A stretch of DNA of 64,000 nt, from contig OX453281.1 in assembly GCA_949710005.1 (NCBI GenBank), positions 28,366,339 to 28,430,338 on the forward strand, read 5' to 3'. The DNA is from Ricordea florida. Its lineage: Eukaryota > Cnidaria > Anthozoa > Corallimorpharia > Ricordeidae. Under the pieces are notes generated by a model. The model was not told where the DNA came from and searched no databases. It saw nothing but the letters and a program-made list of their open reading frames with translations. A program made the translations under genes and the position numbers. Of the stretch, positions 12,160 through 24,580 are shown one piece after another; within the stretch, counting starts at the first letter, position 1, and every line of letters begins with the position of its first letter.

Positions 12160-13640
12160 AGGCCTTCATGTTAGGCCCGTAAGACGTCCCATACATAACA
12201 ACTGTTGCTCTTCAGTAAAAATATACTTGTAGACTGATGCAAATGTCGCAATCTATTGGCTGAGGTACCGCAGACTATCAGCAATTGGAAAGCACGTGGT
12301 TGAAGATCGTTTACAAAATGGCGACGTATGGGCGCTTTTAGCGAAGTTTCGCACGAAAATTGAGTATTTTGGTGTTTTTTTTTACCAACACATGATTTTA
12401 CTAAAACAATTAGATTATTTGCTCTCGATTTAAATGAAGTGATAGTTGATTCGGCCTTCTGCCTCATTAACTATCACCCCATAGAAATCTCGAGCTCATA
12501 ATCTAATTGTTAATTATATATACCATACCAAGTTTCCCTTTACACCATTTCTTACCACGTTTACCTACATTAATCCCCTTTACCCACATCTACCCTAACT
12601 TACCCTCGTTAATTCTGCCACAGCAACCGTCATTCACCCTTAATTAACCTCGTTCTACCGCGGTAACCCTCGTTAACCCTAATTTAAGTATTTTTACCCC
12701 TTACTTCCTTAATCCTCTTCGTTCCTAGTGGAACATAGGTCCTCAACTAGAGCGCACCACCTAACCCTATTCTGTGCAGTGACCTTTGCCTCATTCACGT
12801 CAGATGTTTTCTCTCCAACTCTGCCATTCTCGTACGTTGCCAGGTGTGCTGGGGTCTCCCTCTCTTTCGCTTTCCCTGTGGGTTCCACTCCACTGCCCTC
12901 TTGACTACATGTCCATCTGGTCTCCTCAAGGTGTGGCCGATCCAGCCCCAAGCTCTTTGTCTTATCTCTTGCTCTATCGGTCGCTGCCCTGTTTGTCTCC
13001 CGGGCCCATGCTCCTTGTTGCTGATTTTCCTAGGCCACCAAATCAGCAAGATGTTCCTCAGGCTCTTATTGATGAACACTTGCAATTTCTGGTCCAATCC
13101 CTTATGTTTACCCCTATCTACCCTAAATTAACCACTTCATACCTCGCTGACCATCGTATTGCCCAAGTGAACCTCGTTCTACCACGTTAACCTCCTTTAC
13201 CCTCATCTAGCATGGCTTACCCTTGCTCTACCACGTTTACCCACATCTACCCTAAGTTAACTACGTCCACCCCTGTCTACCCTAAGTTGACCACTTTATA
13301 CCCTGCTGACCTCCATCTACGCTAGTTAACCTCGTTCTACAACTTTAACGCTCATCTACCCTAAGTTGACCACGTCTACCTTTATCTACCCTACGTTAAC
13401 CACTTTAACGCTCATCTACCCTACGTTAACCACTTTAACGCTCATCTACCCTAAGTCGACCACGTCTACCTTTATCTACCCTATAACCACGTTAACGCTC
13501 ATCTACCCTAAGTTGACCACGTCTACCTTTATCTACCCTACGTTAACCACTTTAACGCTCATCTACCCTAAGTTGACCACGTCTACCTTTATCTACCGTA
13601 TGCTTGGCTTCTTTATACCTCGCTGACCTCCGTCTACTCA
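12160..13640. repeat. Degenerate satellite flank, left side
   Basis: From about 12540 the sequence is a worn array of phrases such as CTACCCTAAGTT, CACGTTAACC and CCTCGTTAACC, recognisable ancestors of the 40-bp satellite to the right. At 13335-13600 they form three to four copies of a better-ordered repeat of about 60 bp (CTAAGTTGACCACGTCTACC core). A LINE fragment interrupts the block at 12709-13097. The unique start (12164-12204) recurs inverted at 26710-26750. Confidence 0.8.
12709..13097 (-). pseudogene. Non-LTR retrotransposon fragment: C-terminal tail of a reverse transcriptase
   Basis: On the minus strand one frame reads LQVFINKSLRNILLIWWPRK, then RAWGWIGHTLRRPDGHVVK, WNPQGKRKRGRPQHTWQR. 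After a frameshift it continues QNRVRWCALVEDLCSTRNEED. The order LQVFINK.LR.I / W.WIGHTLR / WNPQGKR.RGRP..TW.R / RW...V..LCSTRNEED is the standard C-terminal tail of a widespread animal LINE polyprotein. The catalytic RT and endonuclease are absent, so this is a 5'-truncated, frameshifted dead copy ending in the degenerate satellite. Confidence 0.85.
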
Positions 13641-13643
13641 TTA

Positions 13644-14021
13644 GGGACCTTTAGTAAGGACGACGTCGACGTCAACGAGAGCGACTACGAAAAACATACA
13701 TTTGCATTACTGCAATGAAATTGCAATTATTCCAACACATTCTCCTTGTCAAACTCATGCCAACTGTCCAGGAATTTAACTGGCATGAACGGCATTGCTG
13801 TTTTCCGAGTAAACTGAACATTTCTCTGCTTGTGCTCACGTCCTCCACAGAACTTTAAATTTGGTCATTTCACTTCGTTGCAGGAGAGAACGGCAACAGA
13901 ATGTACCAAAATGCGGAACGCGGGGCGTGCGGAGCCATTGTTTTTGCTAATTATGCCTATTGTTTTTTTTTTTTGGCGTTCTCGTTCTCGTCGACGTCGT
14001 CCTTAGCTTGCTAAAGGTCCC
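13644..14021. mobile_element. 378-bp MITE with TA target duplication
   Basis: Terminal inverted repeats GGGACCTTTAG.../...CTAAAGGTCCC are followed inward by CG-rich arms (GGACGACGTCGACG and complement). TA flanks both ends (13642-13643 and 14022-14023), as expected of Tc1/mariner-type mobilisation. The interior is noncoding. It splits the degenerate satellite, so it inserted after the satellite had spread here. Confidence 0.8.
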
Positions 14022-14089
14022 TATTAACCTCGTTGTACCACGTTAACCCGAATCTACGCTAAGGTGGCCACGTTTACCCTCATTTAACC

Positions 14090-17000
14090 TCAGTTAACTA
14101 CTTTATACCTCGTTAACCCCTATCCACCCTAAGTTAACTACTTTATACCTCGTTAACCCCTATCTACCCTAAGTTAACTACTTTATACCTCGTTAACCCC
14201 TATCTACCCTAAGTTAGCTACTTTATACCTCGTTGACCCCTATCTACCCTAAGTTAGCTACTTTATACCTCGTTAACCCCTATCCACCCTAAGTTAACTA
14301 CTTTATACCTCGTTAACCCCTATCTACCCTAAGTTAACTACTTTATACCTCGTTAACCCCTATCTACCCTAAGTTAGCTACTTTATACCTCGTTGACCCC
14401 TATCTACCCTAAGTTAGCTACTTTATACCTCGTTGACCCCTATCCACCCTAAGTTAACTACTTTATACCTCGTTAACCCCTATCTACCCTAAGTTAACTA
14501 CTTTATACCTCGTTAACCCCTATCTACCCTAAGTTAACTACTTTATACCTCGTTAACCCCTATCTACCCTAAGTTAGCTACTTTATACCTCGTTGACCCC
14601 TATCTACCCTAAGTTAACTACTTTATACCTCGTTAACCCCTATCTACCCTAAGTTAACTACTTTATACCTCGTTAACCCCTATCTACCCTAAGTTAGCTA
14701 CTTTATACCTCGTTAACCCCTATCTACCCTAAGTTAACTACTTTATACCTCGTTGACCCCTATCTACCCTAAGTTAGCTACTTTATACCTCGTTGACCCC
14801 TATCTACCCTAAGTTAGCTACTTTATACCTCGTTGACCCCTATCTACCCTAAGTTAGCTACTTTATACCTCGTTGACCCCTATCTACCCTAAGTTAGCTA
14901 CTTTATACCTCGTTAACCCCTATCTACCCTAAGTTAGCTACTTTATACCTCGTTGACCCCTATCTACCCTAAGTTAACTACTTTATACCTCGTTGACCCC
15001 CCCTATCTACCCTAAGTTAGCTACTTTATACCTCGTTGACCCCTATCTACCCTAAGTTAACTACTTTATACCTCGTTAACCCCTATCTACCCTAAGTTAA
15101 CTACTTTATACCTCGTTAACCCCTATCTACCCTAAGTTAACTACTTTATACCTCGTTGACCCCTATCTACCCTAAGTTAACTACTTTATACCTCGTTGAC
15201 CCCTATCTACCCTAAGTTAGCTACTTTATACCTCGTTGACCCCTATCTACCCTAAGTTAACTACTTTATACCTCGTTGACCCCTATCTACCCTAAGTTAA
15301 CTACTTTATACCTCGTTGACCCCTATCTACCCTAAGTTAGCTACTTTATACCTCGTTGACCCCTATCTACCCTAAGTTAACTACTTTATACCTCGTTGAC
15401 CCCCCCTATCTACCCTAAGTTAGCTACTTTATACCTCGTTGACCCCTATCTACCCTAAGTTAGCTACTTTATACCTCGTTGACCCCTATCTACCCTAAGT
15501 TAGCTACTTTATACCTCGTTGACCCCTATCTACCCTAAGTTAGCTACTTTATACCTCGTTGACCCCCCCTATCTACCCTAAGTTAGCTACTTTATACCTC
15601 GTTGACCCCTATCTACCCTAAGTTAGCTACTTTATACCTCGTTGACCCCTATCTACCCTAAGTTAACTACTTTATACCTCGTTGACCCCTATCTACCCTA
15701 AGTTAGCTACTTTATACCTCGTTGACCCCTATCTACCCTAAGTTAGCTACTTTATACCTCGTTGACCCCTATCTACCCTAAGTTAGCTACTTTTTACCTC
15801 GTTGACCCCTATCTACCCTAAGTTAGCTACTTTTTACCTCGTTGACCCCTATCTACCCTAAGTTAACTACTTTATACCTCGTTGACCCCTATCTACCCTA
15901 AGTTAACTACTTTATACCTCGTTGACCCCTATCTACCCTAAGTTAGCTACTTTATACCTCGTTGACCCCTATCTACCCTAAGTTAGCTACTTTATACCTC
16001 GTTGACCCCTATCTACCCTAAGTTAGCTACTTTATACTTCGTTGACCCCTATCTACCCTAAGTTAGCTACTTTATACCTCGTTGACCCCTATCTACCCTA
16101 AGTTAGCTACTTTATACCTCGTTGACCCCTATCTACCCTAAGTTAGCTACTTTATACCTCGTTGACCCCTATCTACCCTAAGTTAGCTACTTTATACCTC
16201 GTTGACCCCTATCTACCCTAAGTTAGCTACTTTATACCTCGTTGACCCCTATCTACCCTAAGTTAGCTACTTTATACCTCGTTGACCCCTATCTACCCTA
16301 AGTTAGCTACGTTTTACCTCGTTGACCCCTATCTACCCTAAGTTAGCTATTTTATACCTCGTTGACCCCTATCTACCCTAAGTTAACTACTTTATACCTC
16401 GTTGACCCCTATCTACCCTAAGTTAGCTACTTTATACCTCGTTGACCCCTATCTACCCTAAGTTAGCTACTTTTTACCTCGTTGACCCCTATCTACCCTA
16501 AGTTAGCTACTTTATACCTCGTTGACCCCTATCTACCCTAAGTTAGCTACTTTTTACCTCGTTGACCCCTATCTACCCTAAGTTAGCTACTTTATACCTC
16601 GTTGACCCCTATCTACCCTAAGTTAGCTACTTTATACCTCGTTGACCCCTATCTACCCTAAGTTAGCTACTTTATACCTCGTTGACCCCTATCTACCCTA
16701 AGTTAGCTACTTTATACCTCGTTGACCCCTATCTACCCTAAGTTAGCTACTTTATACCTCGTTGACCCCTATCTACCCTAAGTTAGCTACTTTATACCTC
16801 GTTGACCCCTATCTACCCTAAGTTAGCTACTTTATACCTCGTTGACCCCTATCTACCCTAAGTTAGCTACTTTATACCTCGTTGACCCCTATCTACCCTA
16901 AGTTAGCTACTTTTTACCTCGTTGACCCCTATCTACCCTAAGTTAGCTACTTTTTACCTCGTTGACCCCTATCTACCCTAAGTTAGCTACTTTATACCTC

Positions 17001-20000
17001 GTTGACCCCTATCTACCCTAAGTTAGCTACTTTATACCTCGTTGACCCCTATCTACCCTAAGATAGCTACTTTATACCTCGTTGACCCCTATCTACCCTA
17101 AGTTAGCTACTTTATACCTCGTTGACCCCTATCTACCCTAAGTTAACTACTTTATACCTCGTTGACCCCTATCTACCCTAAGTTAGCTACTTTATACCTC
17201 GTTGACCCCTATCTACCCTAAGTTAGCTACTTTATACCTCGTTGACCCCTATCTACCCTAAGTTAGCTACTTTATACCTCGTTGACCCCTATCTACCCTA
17301 AGTTAGCTACTTTATACCTCGTTGACCCCTATCTACCCTAAGTTAGCTACTTTTTACCTCGTTGACCCCTATCTACCCTAAGTTAGCTACTTTATACCTC
17401 GTTGACCCCTATCTACCCTAAGTTAGCTACTTTATACCTCGTTGACCCCTATCTACCCTAAGTTAGCTACTTTATACCTCGTTGACCCCTATCTACCCTA
17501 AGTTAGCTACTTTATACCTCGTTGACCCCTATCTACCCTAAGTTAGCTACTTTATACCTCGTTGACCCCTATCTACCCTAAGTTAGCTACTTTATACCTC
17601 GTTGACCCCTATCTACCCTAAGTTAGCTACTTTATACCTCGTTGACCCCTATCTACCCTAAGTTAGCTACTTTATACCTCGTTGACCCCTATCTACCCTA
17701 AGTTAGCTACTTTATACCTCGTTGACCCCTATCTACCCTAAGTTAGCTACTTTATACCTCGTTGACCCCTATCTACCCTAAGTTAGCTACTTTTTACCTC
17801 GTTGACCCCTATCTACCCTAAGTTAGCTACTTTTTACCTCGTTGACCCCTATCTACCCTAAGTTAGCTACTTTATACCTCGTTGACCCCTATCTACCCTA
17901 AGTTAGCTACTTTATACCTCGTTGACCCCTATCTACCCTAAGTTAGCTACTTTATACCTCGTTGACCCCTATCTACCCTAAGTTAGCTACTTTATACCTC
18001 GTTGACCCCTATCTACCCTAAGTTAACTACTTTATACCTCGTTGACCCCTATCTACCCTAAGTTAGCTACTTTATACCTCGTTGACCCCTATCTACCCTA
18101 AGTTAGCTACTTTATACCTCGTTGACCCCTATCTACCCTAAGTTAGCTACTTTATACCTCGTTGACCCCTATCTACCCTAAGTTAGCTACTTTATACCTC
18201 GTTGACCCCTATCTACCCTAAGTTAGCTACTTTTTACCTCGTTGACCCCTATCTACCCTAAGTTAGCTACTTTATACCTCGTTGACCCCTATCTACCCTA
18301 AGTTAGCTACTTTTTACCTCGTTGACCCCTATCTACCCTAAGTTAGCTACTTTTTACCTCGTTGACCCCTATCTACCCTAAGTTAGCTACTTTATACCTC
18401 GTTGACCCCTATCTACCCTAAGTTAGCTACTTTATACCTCGTTGACCCCTATCTACCCTAAGTTAGCTACTTTATACCTCGTTGACCCCTATCTACCCTA
18501 AGTTAGCTACTTTATACCTCGTTGACCCCTATCTACCCTAAGTTAGCTACTTTATACCTCGTTGACCCCTATCTACCCTAAGTTAACTACTTTATACCTC
18601 GTTGACCCCTATCTACCCTAAGTTAGCTACTTTATACCTCGTTGACCCCTATCTACCCTAAGTTAGCTACTTTATACCTCGTTGACCCCTATCTACCCTA
18701 AGTTAGCTACTTTTTACCTCGTTGACCCCTATCTACCCTAAGTTAGCTACTTTATACCTCGTTGACCCCTATCTACCCTAAGTTAGCTACTTTTTACCTC
18801 GTTGACCCCTATCTACCCTAAGTTAGCTACTTTTTACCTCGTTGACCCCCCTATCTACCCTAAGTTAGCTACTTTATACCTCGTTGACCCCTATCTACCC
18901 TAAGTTAGCTACTTTATACCTCGTTGACCCCTATCTACCCTAAGTTAGCTACTTTTTACCTCGTTGACCCCTATCTACCCTAAGTTAGCTACTTTTTACC
19001 TCGTTGACCCCCCCTATCTACCCTAAGTTAGCTACTTTATACCTCGTTGACCCCTATCTACCCTAAGTTAGCTACTTTATACCTCGTTGACCCCTATCTA
19101 CCCTAAGTTAGCTACTTTATACCTCGTTGACCCCTATCTACCCTAAGTTAACTACTTTATACCTCGTTGACCCCTATCTACCCTAAGTTAACTACTTTAT
19201 ACCTCGTTGACCCCTATCTACCCTAAGTTAACTACTTTATACCTCGTTGACCCCTATCTACCCTAAGTTAGCTACTTTATACCTCGTTGACCCCTATCTA
19301 CCCTAAGTTAGCTACTTTATACCTCGTTGACCCCTATCTACCCTAAGTTAACTACTTTATACCTCGTTGACCCCTATCTACCCTAAGTTAGCTACTTTAT
19401 ACCTCGTTGACCCCTATCTACCCTAAGTTAACTACTTTATACCTCGTTGACCCCTATCTACCCTAAGTTAGCTACTTTTTACCTCGTTGACCCCTATCTA
19501 CCCTAAGTTAGCTACTTTATACCTCGTTGACCCCTATCTACCCTAAGTTAGCTACTTTATACCTCGTTGACCCCTATCTACCCTAAGTTAGCTACTTTAT
19601 ACCTCGTTGACCCCTATCTACCCTAAGTTAGCTACTTTTTACCTCGTTGACCCCTATCTACCCTAAGTTAGCTACTTTATACCTCGTTGACCCCTATCTA
19701 CCCTAAGTTAGCTACTTTATACCTCGTTGACCCCTATCTACCCTAAGTTAACTACTTTATACCTCGTTGACCCCTATCTACCCTAAGTTAGCTACTTTAT
19801 ACCTCGTTGACCCCTATCTACCCTAAGTTAGCTACTTTATACCTCGTTGACCCCTATCTACCCTAAGTTAGCTACTTTATACCTCGTTGACCCCTATCCA
19901 CCCTAAGTTAGCTACTTTATACCTCGTTGACCCCTATCTACCCTAAGTTAGCTACTTTATACCTCGTTGACCCCTATCTACCCTAAGTTAACTACTTTAT

Positions 20001-20690
20001 ACCTCGTTGACCCCTATCTACCCTAAGTTAGCTACTTTTTACCTCGTTGACCCCTATCTACCCTAAGTTAGCTACTTTATACCTCGTTGACCCCTATCCA
20101 CCCTAAGTTAGCTACTTTATACCTCGTTGACCCCTATCTACCCTAAGTTAGCTACTTTATACCTCGTTGACCCCTATCTACCCTAAGTTAACTACTTTAT
20201 ACCTCGTTGACCCCTATCTACCCTAAGTTAGCTACTTTTTACCTCGTTGACCCCTATCTACCCTAAGTTAGCTACTTTATACCTCGTTGACCCCTATCTA
20301 CCCTAAGTTAACTACTTTATACCTCGTTGACCCCTATCTACCCTAAGTTAGCTACTTTTTACCTCGTTGACCCCTATCTACCCTAAGTTAGCTACTTTTT
20401 ACCTCGTTGACCCCTATCTACCCTAAGTTAGCTACTTTATACCTCGTTGACCCCTATCTACCCTAAGTTAACTACTTTATACCTCGTTGACCCCTATCTA
20501 CCCTAAGTTAGCTACTTTTTACCTCGTTGACCCCTATCTACCCTAAGTTAGCTACTTTATACCTCGTTGACCCCTATCTACCCTAAGTTAGCTACTTTAT
20601 ACCTCGTTGACCCCCCCTATCTACCCTAAGTTAGCTACTTTATACCTCGTTGACCCCTATCTACCCGAAGTTAGCTACTTTATACCTCGT
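14090..20690 (+). repeat. 40-bp satellite array, main block (about 165 units)
   Basis: Head-to-tail copies of a 40-bp unit whose halves read CTATCTACCCTAAGTTAGCT and ACTTTATACCTCGTTGACCC. Recurrent variants are TTAAC for TTAGC, TTTTTACC for TTTATACC, CGTTAACC for CGTTGACC, and CTATCCACCC. Five units carry an extra CCCC (near 15000, 15402, 15564, 19010 and 20611) and one an extra CC (18847). The left edge is rich in CGTTAACCCC, the middle almost uniform CGTTGACCCC. Identity between neighbours is mostly above 95 percent by eye, which implies recent expansion or homogenisation. No spacer-like unique sequence is present. Confidence 0.97.
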
Positions 20691-21470
20691 TAACCTTAAT
20701 CCACCCCAAGTTAGCTACTTTATACCTCGTTAACCTTAATCCACCCCAAGTTAGCTACTTTATACCTCGTTAACCTTAATCCACCCCAAGTTAGCTACTT
20801 TATACCTCGTTAACCTTAATCCACCCCAAGTTAGCTACTTTATACCTCGTTAACCTTAATCCACCCCAAGTTAGCTACTTTATACCTCGTTAACCTTAAT
20901 CCACCCCAAGTTAGCCACTTTATACCTCGTTAACCTTAATCCACCCCAAGTTAGCTACTTTATACCTCGTTAACCTTAATCCACCCCAAGTTAGCTACTT
21001 TATACCTCGTTAACCTTAATCCACCCCAAGTTAGCTACTTTATACCTCGTTAACCTTAATCCACCCCAAGTTAGCTACTTTATACCTCGTTAACCTTAAT
21101 CCACCCCAAGTTAGCTACTTTATACCTCGTTAACCTTAATCCACCCCAAGTTAGCTACTTTATACCTCGTTAACCTTAATCCACCCCAAGTTAGCTACTT
21201 TATACCTCGTTAACCTTAATCCACCCCAAGTTAGCTACTTTATACCTCGTTAACCTTAATCCACCCCAAGTTAGCTACTTTATACCTCGTTAACCTTAAT
21301 CCACCCCAAGTTAGCTACTTTATACCTCGTTAACCTTAATCCACCCCAAGTTAGCTACTTTATACCTCGTTAACCTTAATCCACCCCAAGTTAGCTACTT
21401 TATACCTCGTTAACCTTAATCCACCCCAAGTTAGCTACTTTATACCTCGTTAACCTTAATCCACCCCAAG
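20690..21470 (+). repeat. 40-bp satellite array, variant block (about 20 units)
   Basis: The period stays 40 bp, but the unit changes abruptly to TAACCTTAATCCACCCCAAG plus TTAGCTACTTTATACCTCGT. The 20 units are almost identical (one C for T near 20915). The block is a separately amplified subfamily. Degenerate copies continue to about 21535. Confidence 0.95.
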
Positions 21471-21535
21471 TTAACCTCGTTATACCACGTTTACCAATAT
21501 TTATCCTAAGATAACCATCTTTACGCTTATCTTAA

Positions 21536-22177
21536 ACTGTTGGAGCTATCGCAAATTTAAACTAACCCTGCATGTGTTAAGTGGTGTTTCAATAAGTTTA
21601 TTTATTGGCACCTTTGGAATCAGATTTTTTGGCCTTTGGTTTTACACATTTCTCTAGAATAGTAAAGGCGACCTTCAGAACAAAACGAAAAGTTATGACA
21701 AAGGATTATTCTCACTACGGCGGCCTAAATTTAATCCATTATGTTTTCTTTCAATAATCCCTATAGTCAACGTGGATAAGGAAAAATTTACGGAACTCCA
21801 AGGGTCTGATGTATTGAAATTATAAGGAAGGTAATTGTAAGTACTACCAGGAGCCCATTATTGGGCTTCTGGTACTGCCGAATGTAAGTATAACCGGCGT
21901 AACATAACCCGTTGCTACTAGAAAAAAACTATAATGACTGATAGGACGCCAAACTTGACTTATCTGCTTGCGGGAACGCTAAGTTGTCCAAGGATTTTTA
22001 CGAGAAATGGACCACAGGAACACGGATCAGCCGTGTGCACCAGTTCCATACCCCCCTCCATGGATACGTTTGGTCCATGGACCTGGTGTCCACGCTTTGT
22101 ATGCGTCTGGTATTCCACGACAAGTACAGTGAAGTGATAAACAAACATTGCTTTATACATGTTCAAATGCTGTTTTT
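21536..22177. other. Unassigned sequence between satellite and inverted composite
   Basis: No gene is supported. A short hairpin lies at 21845-21875 (AGGAGCCC / GGGCTTCT inside an ACCAG/CTGGT stem). Open frames across 21934-22214 overlap on both strands, share no known domain and run into the repeat arm at 22178. Confidence 0.5.
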
Positions 22178-22490
22178 GCTGCGGAGCGAGCGCAGCGAGA
22201 GAGCAGCAATATAATTAGGATTTAAGAGAGATATACTAGGGTATCTAAAAGATAGTGATGCCTCGGCGAATTCTGTTGATACTGACATAGTTTAGGCAGT
22301 GTTCCATCTACCTGCGTGTCCCAAGACTTTTAAGACCTTTAATTCTCAAAATCGTCACAAATTTTGGCGTTACGAAAAGTGGTTTAAGATCCCCCACTAA
22401 AAACAATTCAAATTCGACAAGTATGAAGGAAAATTAAAACCACATTACGTCTAGGTTTATTTAGTTTTGTTTTCAGTCATTGACTTTATA
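22178..22490 (+). repeat. Left arm of permuted inverted repeat
   Basis: Begins with the iterative GGAGCGAGCGCAGCGAG motif and a segment containing GGATTTAAGAGAG, then about 260 bp ending GTTTTCAGTCATTGAC. Both pieces recur on the other strand at 24245-24570, but in swapped order. Identity is high, roughly 85 percent by eye. Confidence 0.85.
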
Positions 22491-22769
22491 CTAAGACGCT
22501 GACGGGTCTATAGGTATTAGTTTTCGAAGGTCTTAGTTTTCTTAATTTCCCAAATCATGGGCAAAATGCTTCCTCTAGAACGCACAAGATTCCTTTCTGT
22601 TCATTATGACGGTTAACTATTATGATAGTTAGTAACTATGCTATTATGGTGTAATGAAGTCATTGAGGGTTACATCATTGTCTGCAGGAAAAAAGACAAC
22701 GATTATGTGACTTAAAATCTGTCCTGGTGTGTATCAACTTCATGCATGGTGACGCATCGATGGCGAGGT

Positions 22770-22970
22770 GTGACTACGTTTGGATATAAAACGATTCATA
22801 TCAACCCCCCCCCCCCCCTTTACCAGATTGGGACAATCGAAATATGTGGAAATTGTAGGAGCAAAAAAGCTGACTTGTGTTTGGACATAAAACGATACAC
22901 ATCAATCTCCCCTTTACCAAATTCCGAAAATCGAAAGATGTGGAAATTGTAAGAGCAAAAAGCTGAACTG
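22770..22970 (+). repeat. Two tandem copies of a repeat of about 100 bp
   Basis: Copies at about 22781-22870 and 22882-22966 share GGAxATAAAACGAT, CCCCTTTACCA and TGTGGAAATTGTA. The first copy contains a 14-nt poly(C) run (22806-22819). Confidence 0.8.
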
Positions 22971-23339
22971 GTATGCATTAAATGTCTCTAGAATGTTGAC
23001 AGACTGTACGTGTCGAGAACGCGTCCATCGCGATGTGTGAAAATACTGAAGCTTTAGCTAAAAATTTATTTGGATAAAAGATCGCATCAGATAAGAAATT
23101 AGCGTGTTCTACGGTTCTCGTTTGTTTCATTATTCTACAAGCTTTAGTACCGGCAATTTCTCTTCATTTAAGAATTCGACCAAGGAGGCGAGACTGCTAC
23201 GAAATGACACACTAAGTTTTAAATTAAATTAAGATGTCACAATTAATCGTCCAGATTTACAAACTTTCACTGAAATCCACGCAAAAAAGGACGCCGGTGC
23301 GACGGTATGACATCCTCATGCTTTTCTGGCGCAATGCAT

Positions 23340-24225
23340 TCTGGTAAAAAGTGCTACGAAGAGCTCTGGTAAAAACTGTGGGTAAGTACTTGGTGTATGC
23401 CCGATTAGTGGTTAAATGCAAGGCATTCTGGTAAAAAGTGTGATTAAATGCAATGCGTTCTGGTAAAAAGTGTGATTAAATGCAATGCATTCCGGTAAAA
23501 AGTGTGATTAAATGCAATGCATTCTGGTAAAAAGTGCTACGCAGAGCTCTCGTAAAAACTGTGGGTAAGTACTTGGTGTATGCCCGATTAGTGGTTAAAT
23601 GCAAGGCATTCTGGTAAAAAGTGTGATTAAATGCAATGCATTCTGGTAAAAAGTGCTACGAAGAGCTCTGGTAAAAACTGTGGGTAAGTACTTGGTGTAT
23701 GCCCGATTAGTGGTTAAATGCAAGGCATTCTGGTAAAAAGTGTGATTTAAATGCAATGCGTTCTGGTAAAAAGTGTGATTAAATGCAATGCGTTCTGGTA
23801 AAAAGTGTGATTAAATGCAATGCGTTCTGGTAAAAAGTGTGATTAAATGCAATGCGTTCTGGTAAAAAGTGTGATTAAATGCAATGCGTTCTGGTAAAAA
23901 GTGTGATTAAATGCAATGCGTTCTGGTAAAAAGTGTGATTAAATGCAATGCGTTCTGGTAAAAAGTGTGATTAAATGCAATGCGTTCTGGTAAAAAGTGT
24001 GATTAAATGCAATGCGTTCTGGTAAAAAGTGTGATTAAATGCAATGCGTTCTGGTAAAAAGTGTGATTAAATGCAATGCGTTCTGGTAAAAAGTGTGATT
24101 AAATGCAATGCGTTCTGGTAAAAAGTGTGATTAAATGCAATGCGTTCTGGTAAAAAGTGTGATTAAATGCAATGCGTTCTGGTAAAAAGTGTGATTAAAT
24201 GCAATGTGTTCTGGTAAAAAGTGAT
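23340..24225 (+). repeat. Minisatellite: 32-bp units plus a longer composite unit
   Basis: About 15 near-identical 32-bp copies (GTGTGATTAAATGCAATGCG followed by TTCTGGTAAAAA) fill 23740-24222. To the left, a composite unit containing GAGCTCTGGTAAAAACTGTG and TACTTGGTGTATGCCCGATT occurs three times (near 23350, 23530 and 23651) with 32-bp units between. It occupies the space between the two permuted inverted arms. Confidence 0.93.
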
Positions 24226-24244
24226 GAATTCGAGAATTCGTCCT

Positions 24245-24580
24245 ACCTTATATACCTCTCTTAAATCCTGATTATGTTGTTGCTCGCTGGCTGCGCTCGC
24301 TCCGTCAATGACTGAAAATAAAACTAAATTAACCTAGACCTAATGTCGGGTTTTGATTTTCCTTCATACTCGTAGAATTCGAATTTCGGTGGGAAGTGGC
24401 AGGGGTATCTTAAACCACTTTTCGTAACGCCAAAATTTGTGACGATTTTGAGAATTAAAGGTGCTCTAACAAGTCTTGGGACACGCAGGTAGATGGAACA
24501 CTGCCTAAACCAAGAGAGAATGAATAACAACAGAATTCAGCATCACTATCTTTTTGATACCCTAGTACTAAATATTATTT
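24245..24580 (-). repeat. Right arm of permuted inverted repeat
   Basis: Read on the minus strand it starts GTACTAGGGTATC, runs through the same 260-bp segment to GTCATTGAC, and only then reaches GGAGCGAGCGCAGCCAGCG and GGATTTAAGAGAGG. In the left arm the GAGCGAG part comes first. The two arms are thus circular permutations of one unit in opposite orientation. Confidence 0.85.

Noticed and set aside
12786-13190. Plus-strand proteins over 12786-13190
   Set aside because: Antisense of the LINE reverse-transcriptase tail on the minus strand.
14090-21470. CRISPR-like array
   Set aside because: Units are directly contiguous 40-bp copies with no unique spacers, in an animal genome; it is a satellite.
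14090-21470. Interstitial telomere tract
   Set aside because: Each unit contains ACCCTAA once, but there is no TTAGGG tandem run; the motif is incidental to the 40-bp unit.
21845-21875. Hairpin resembling a bacterial terminator
   Set aside because: No U-tract and the context is animal repeat DNA; reported only as a hairpin.
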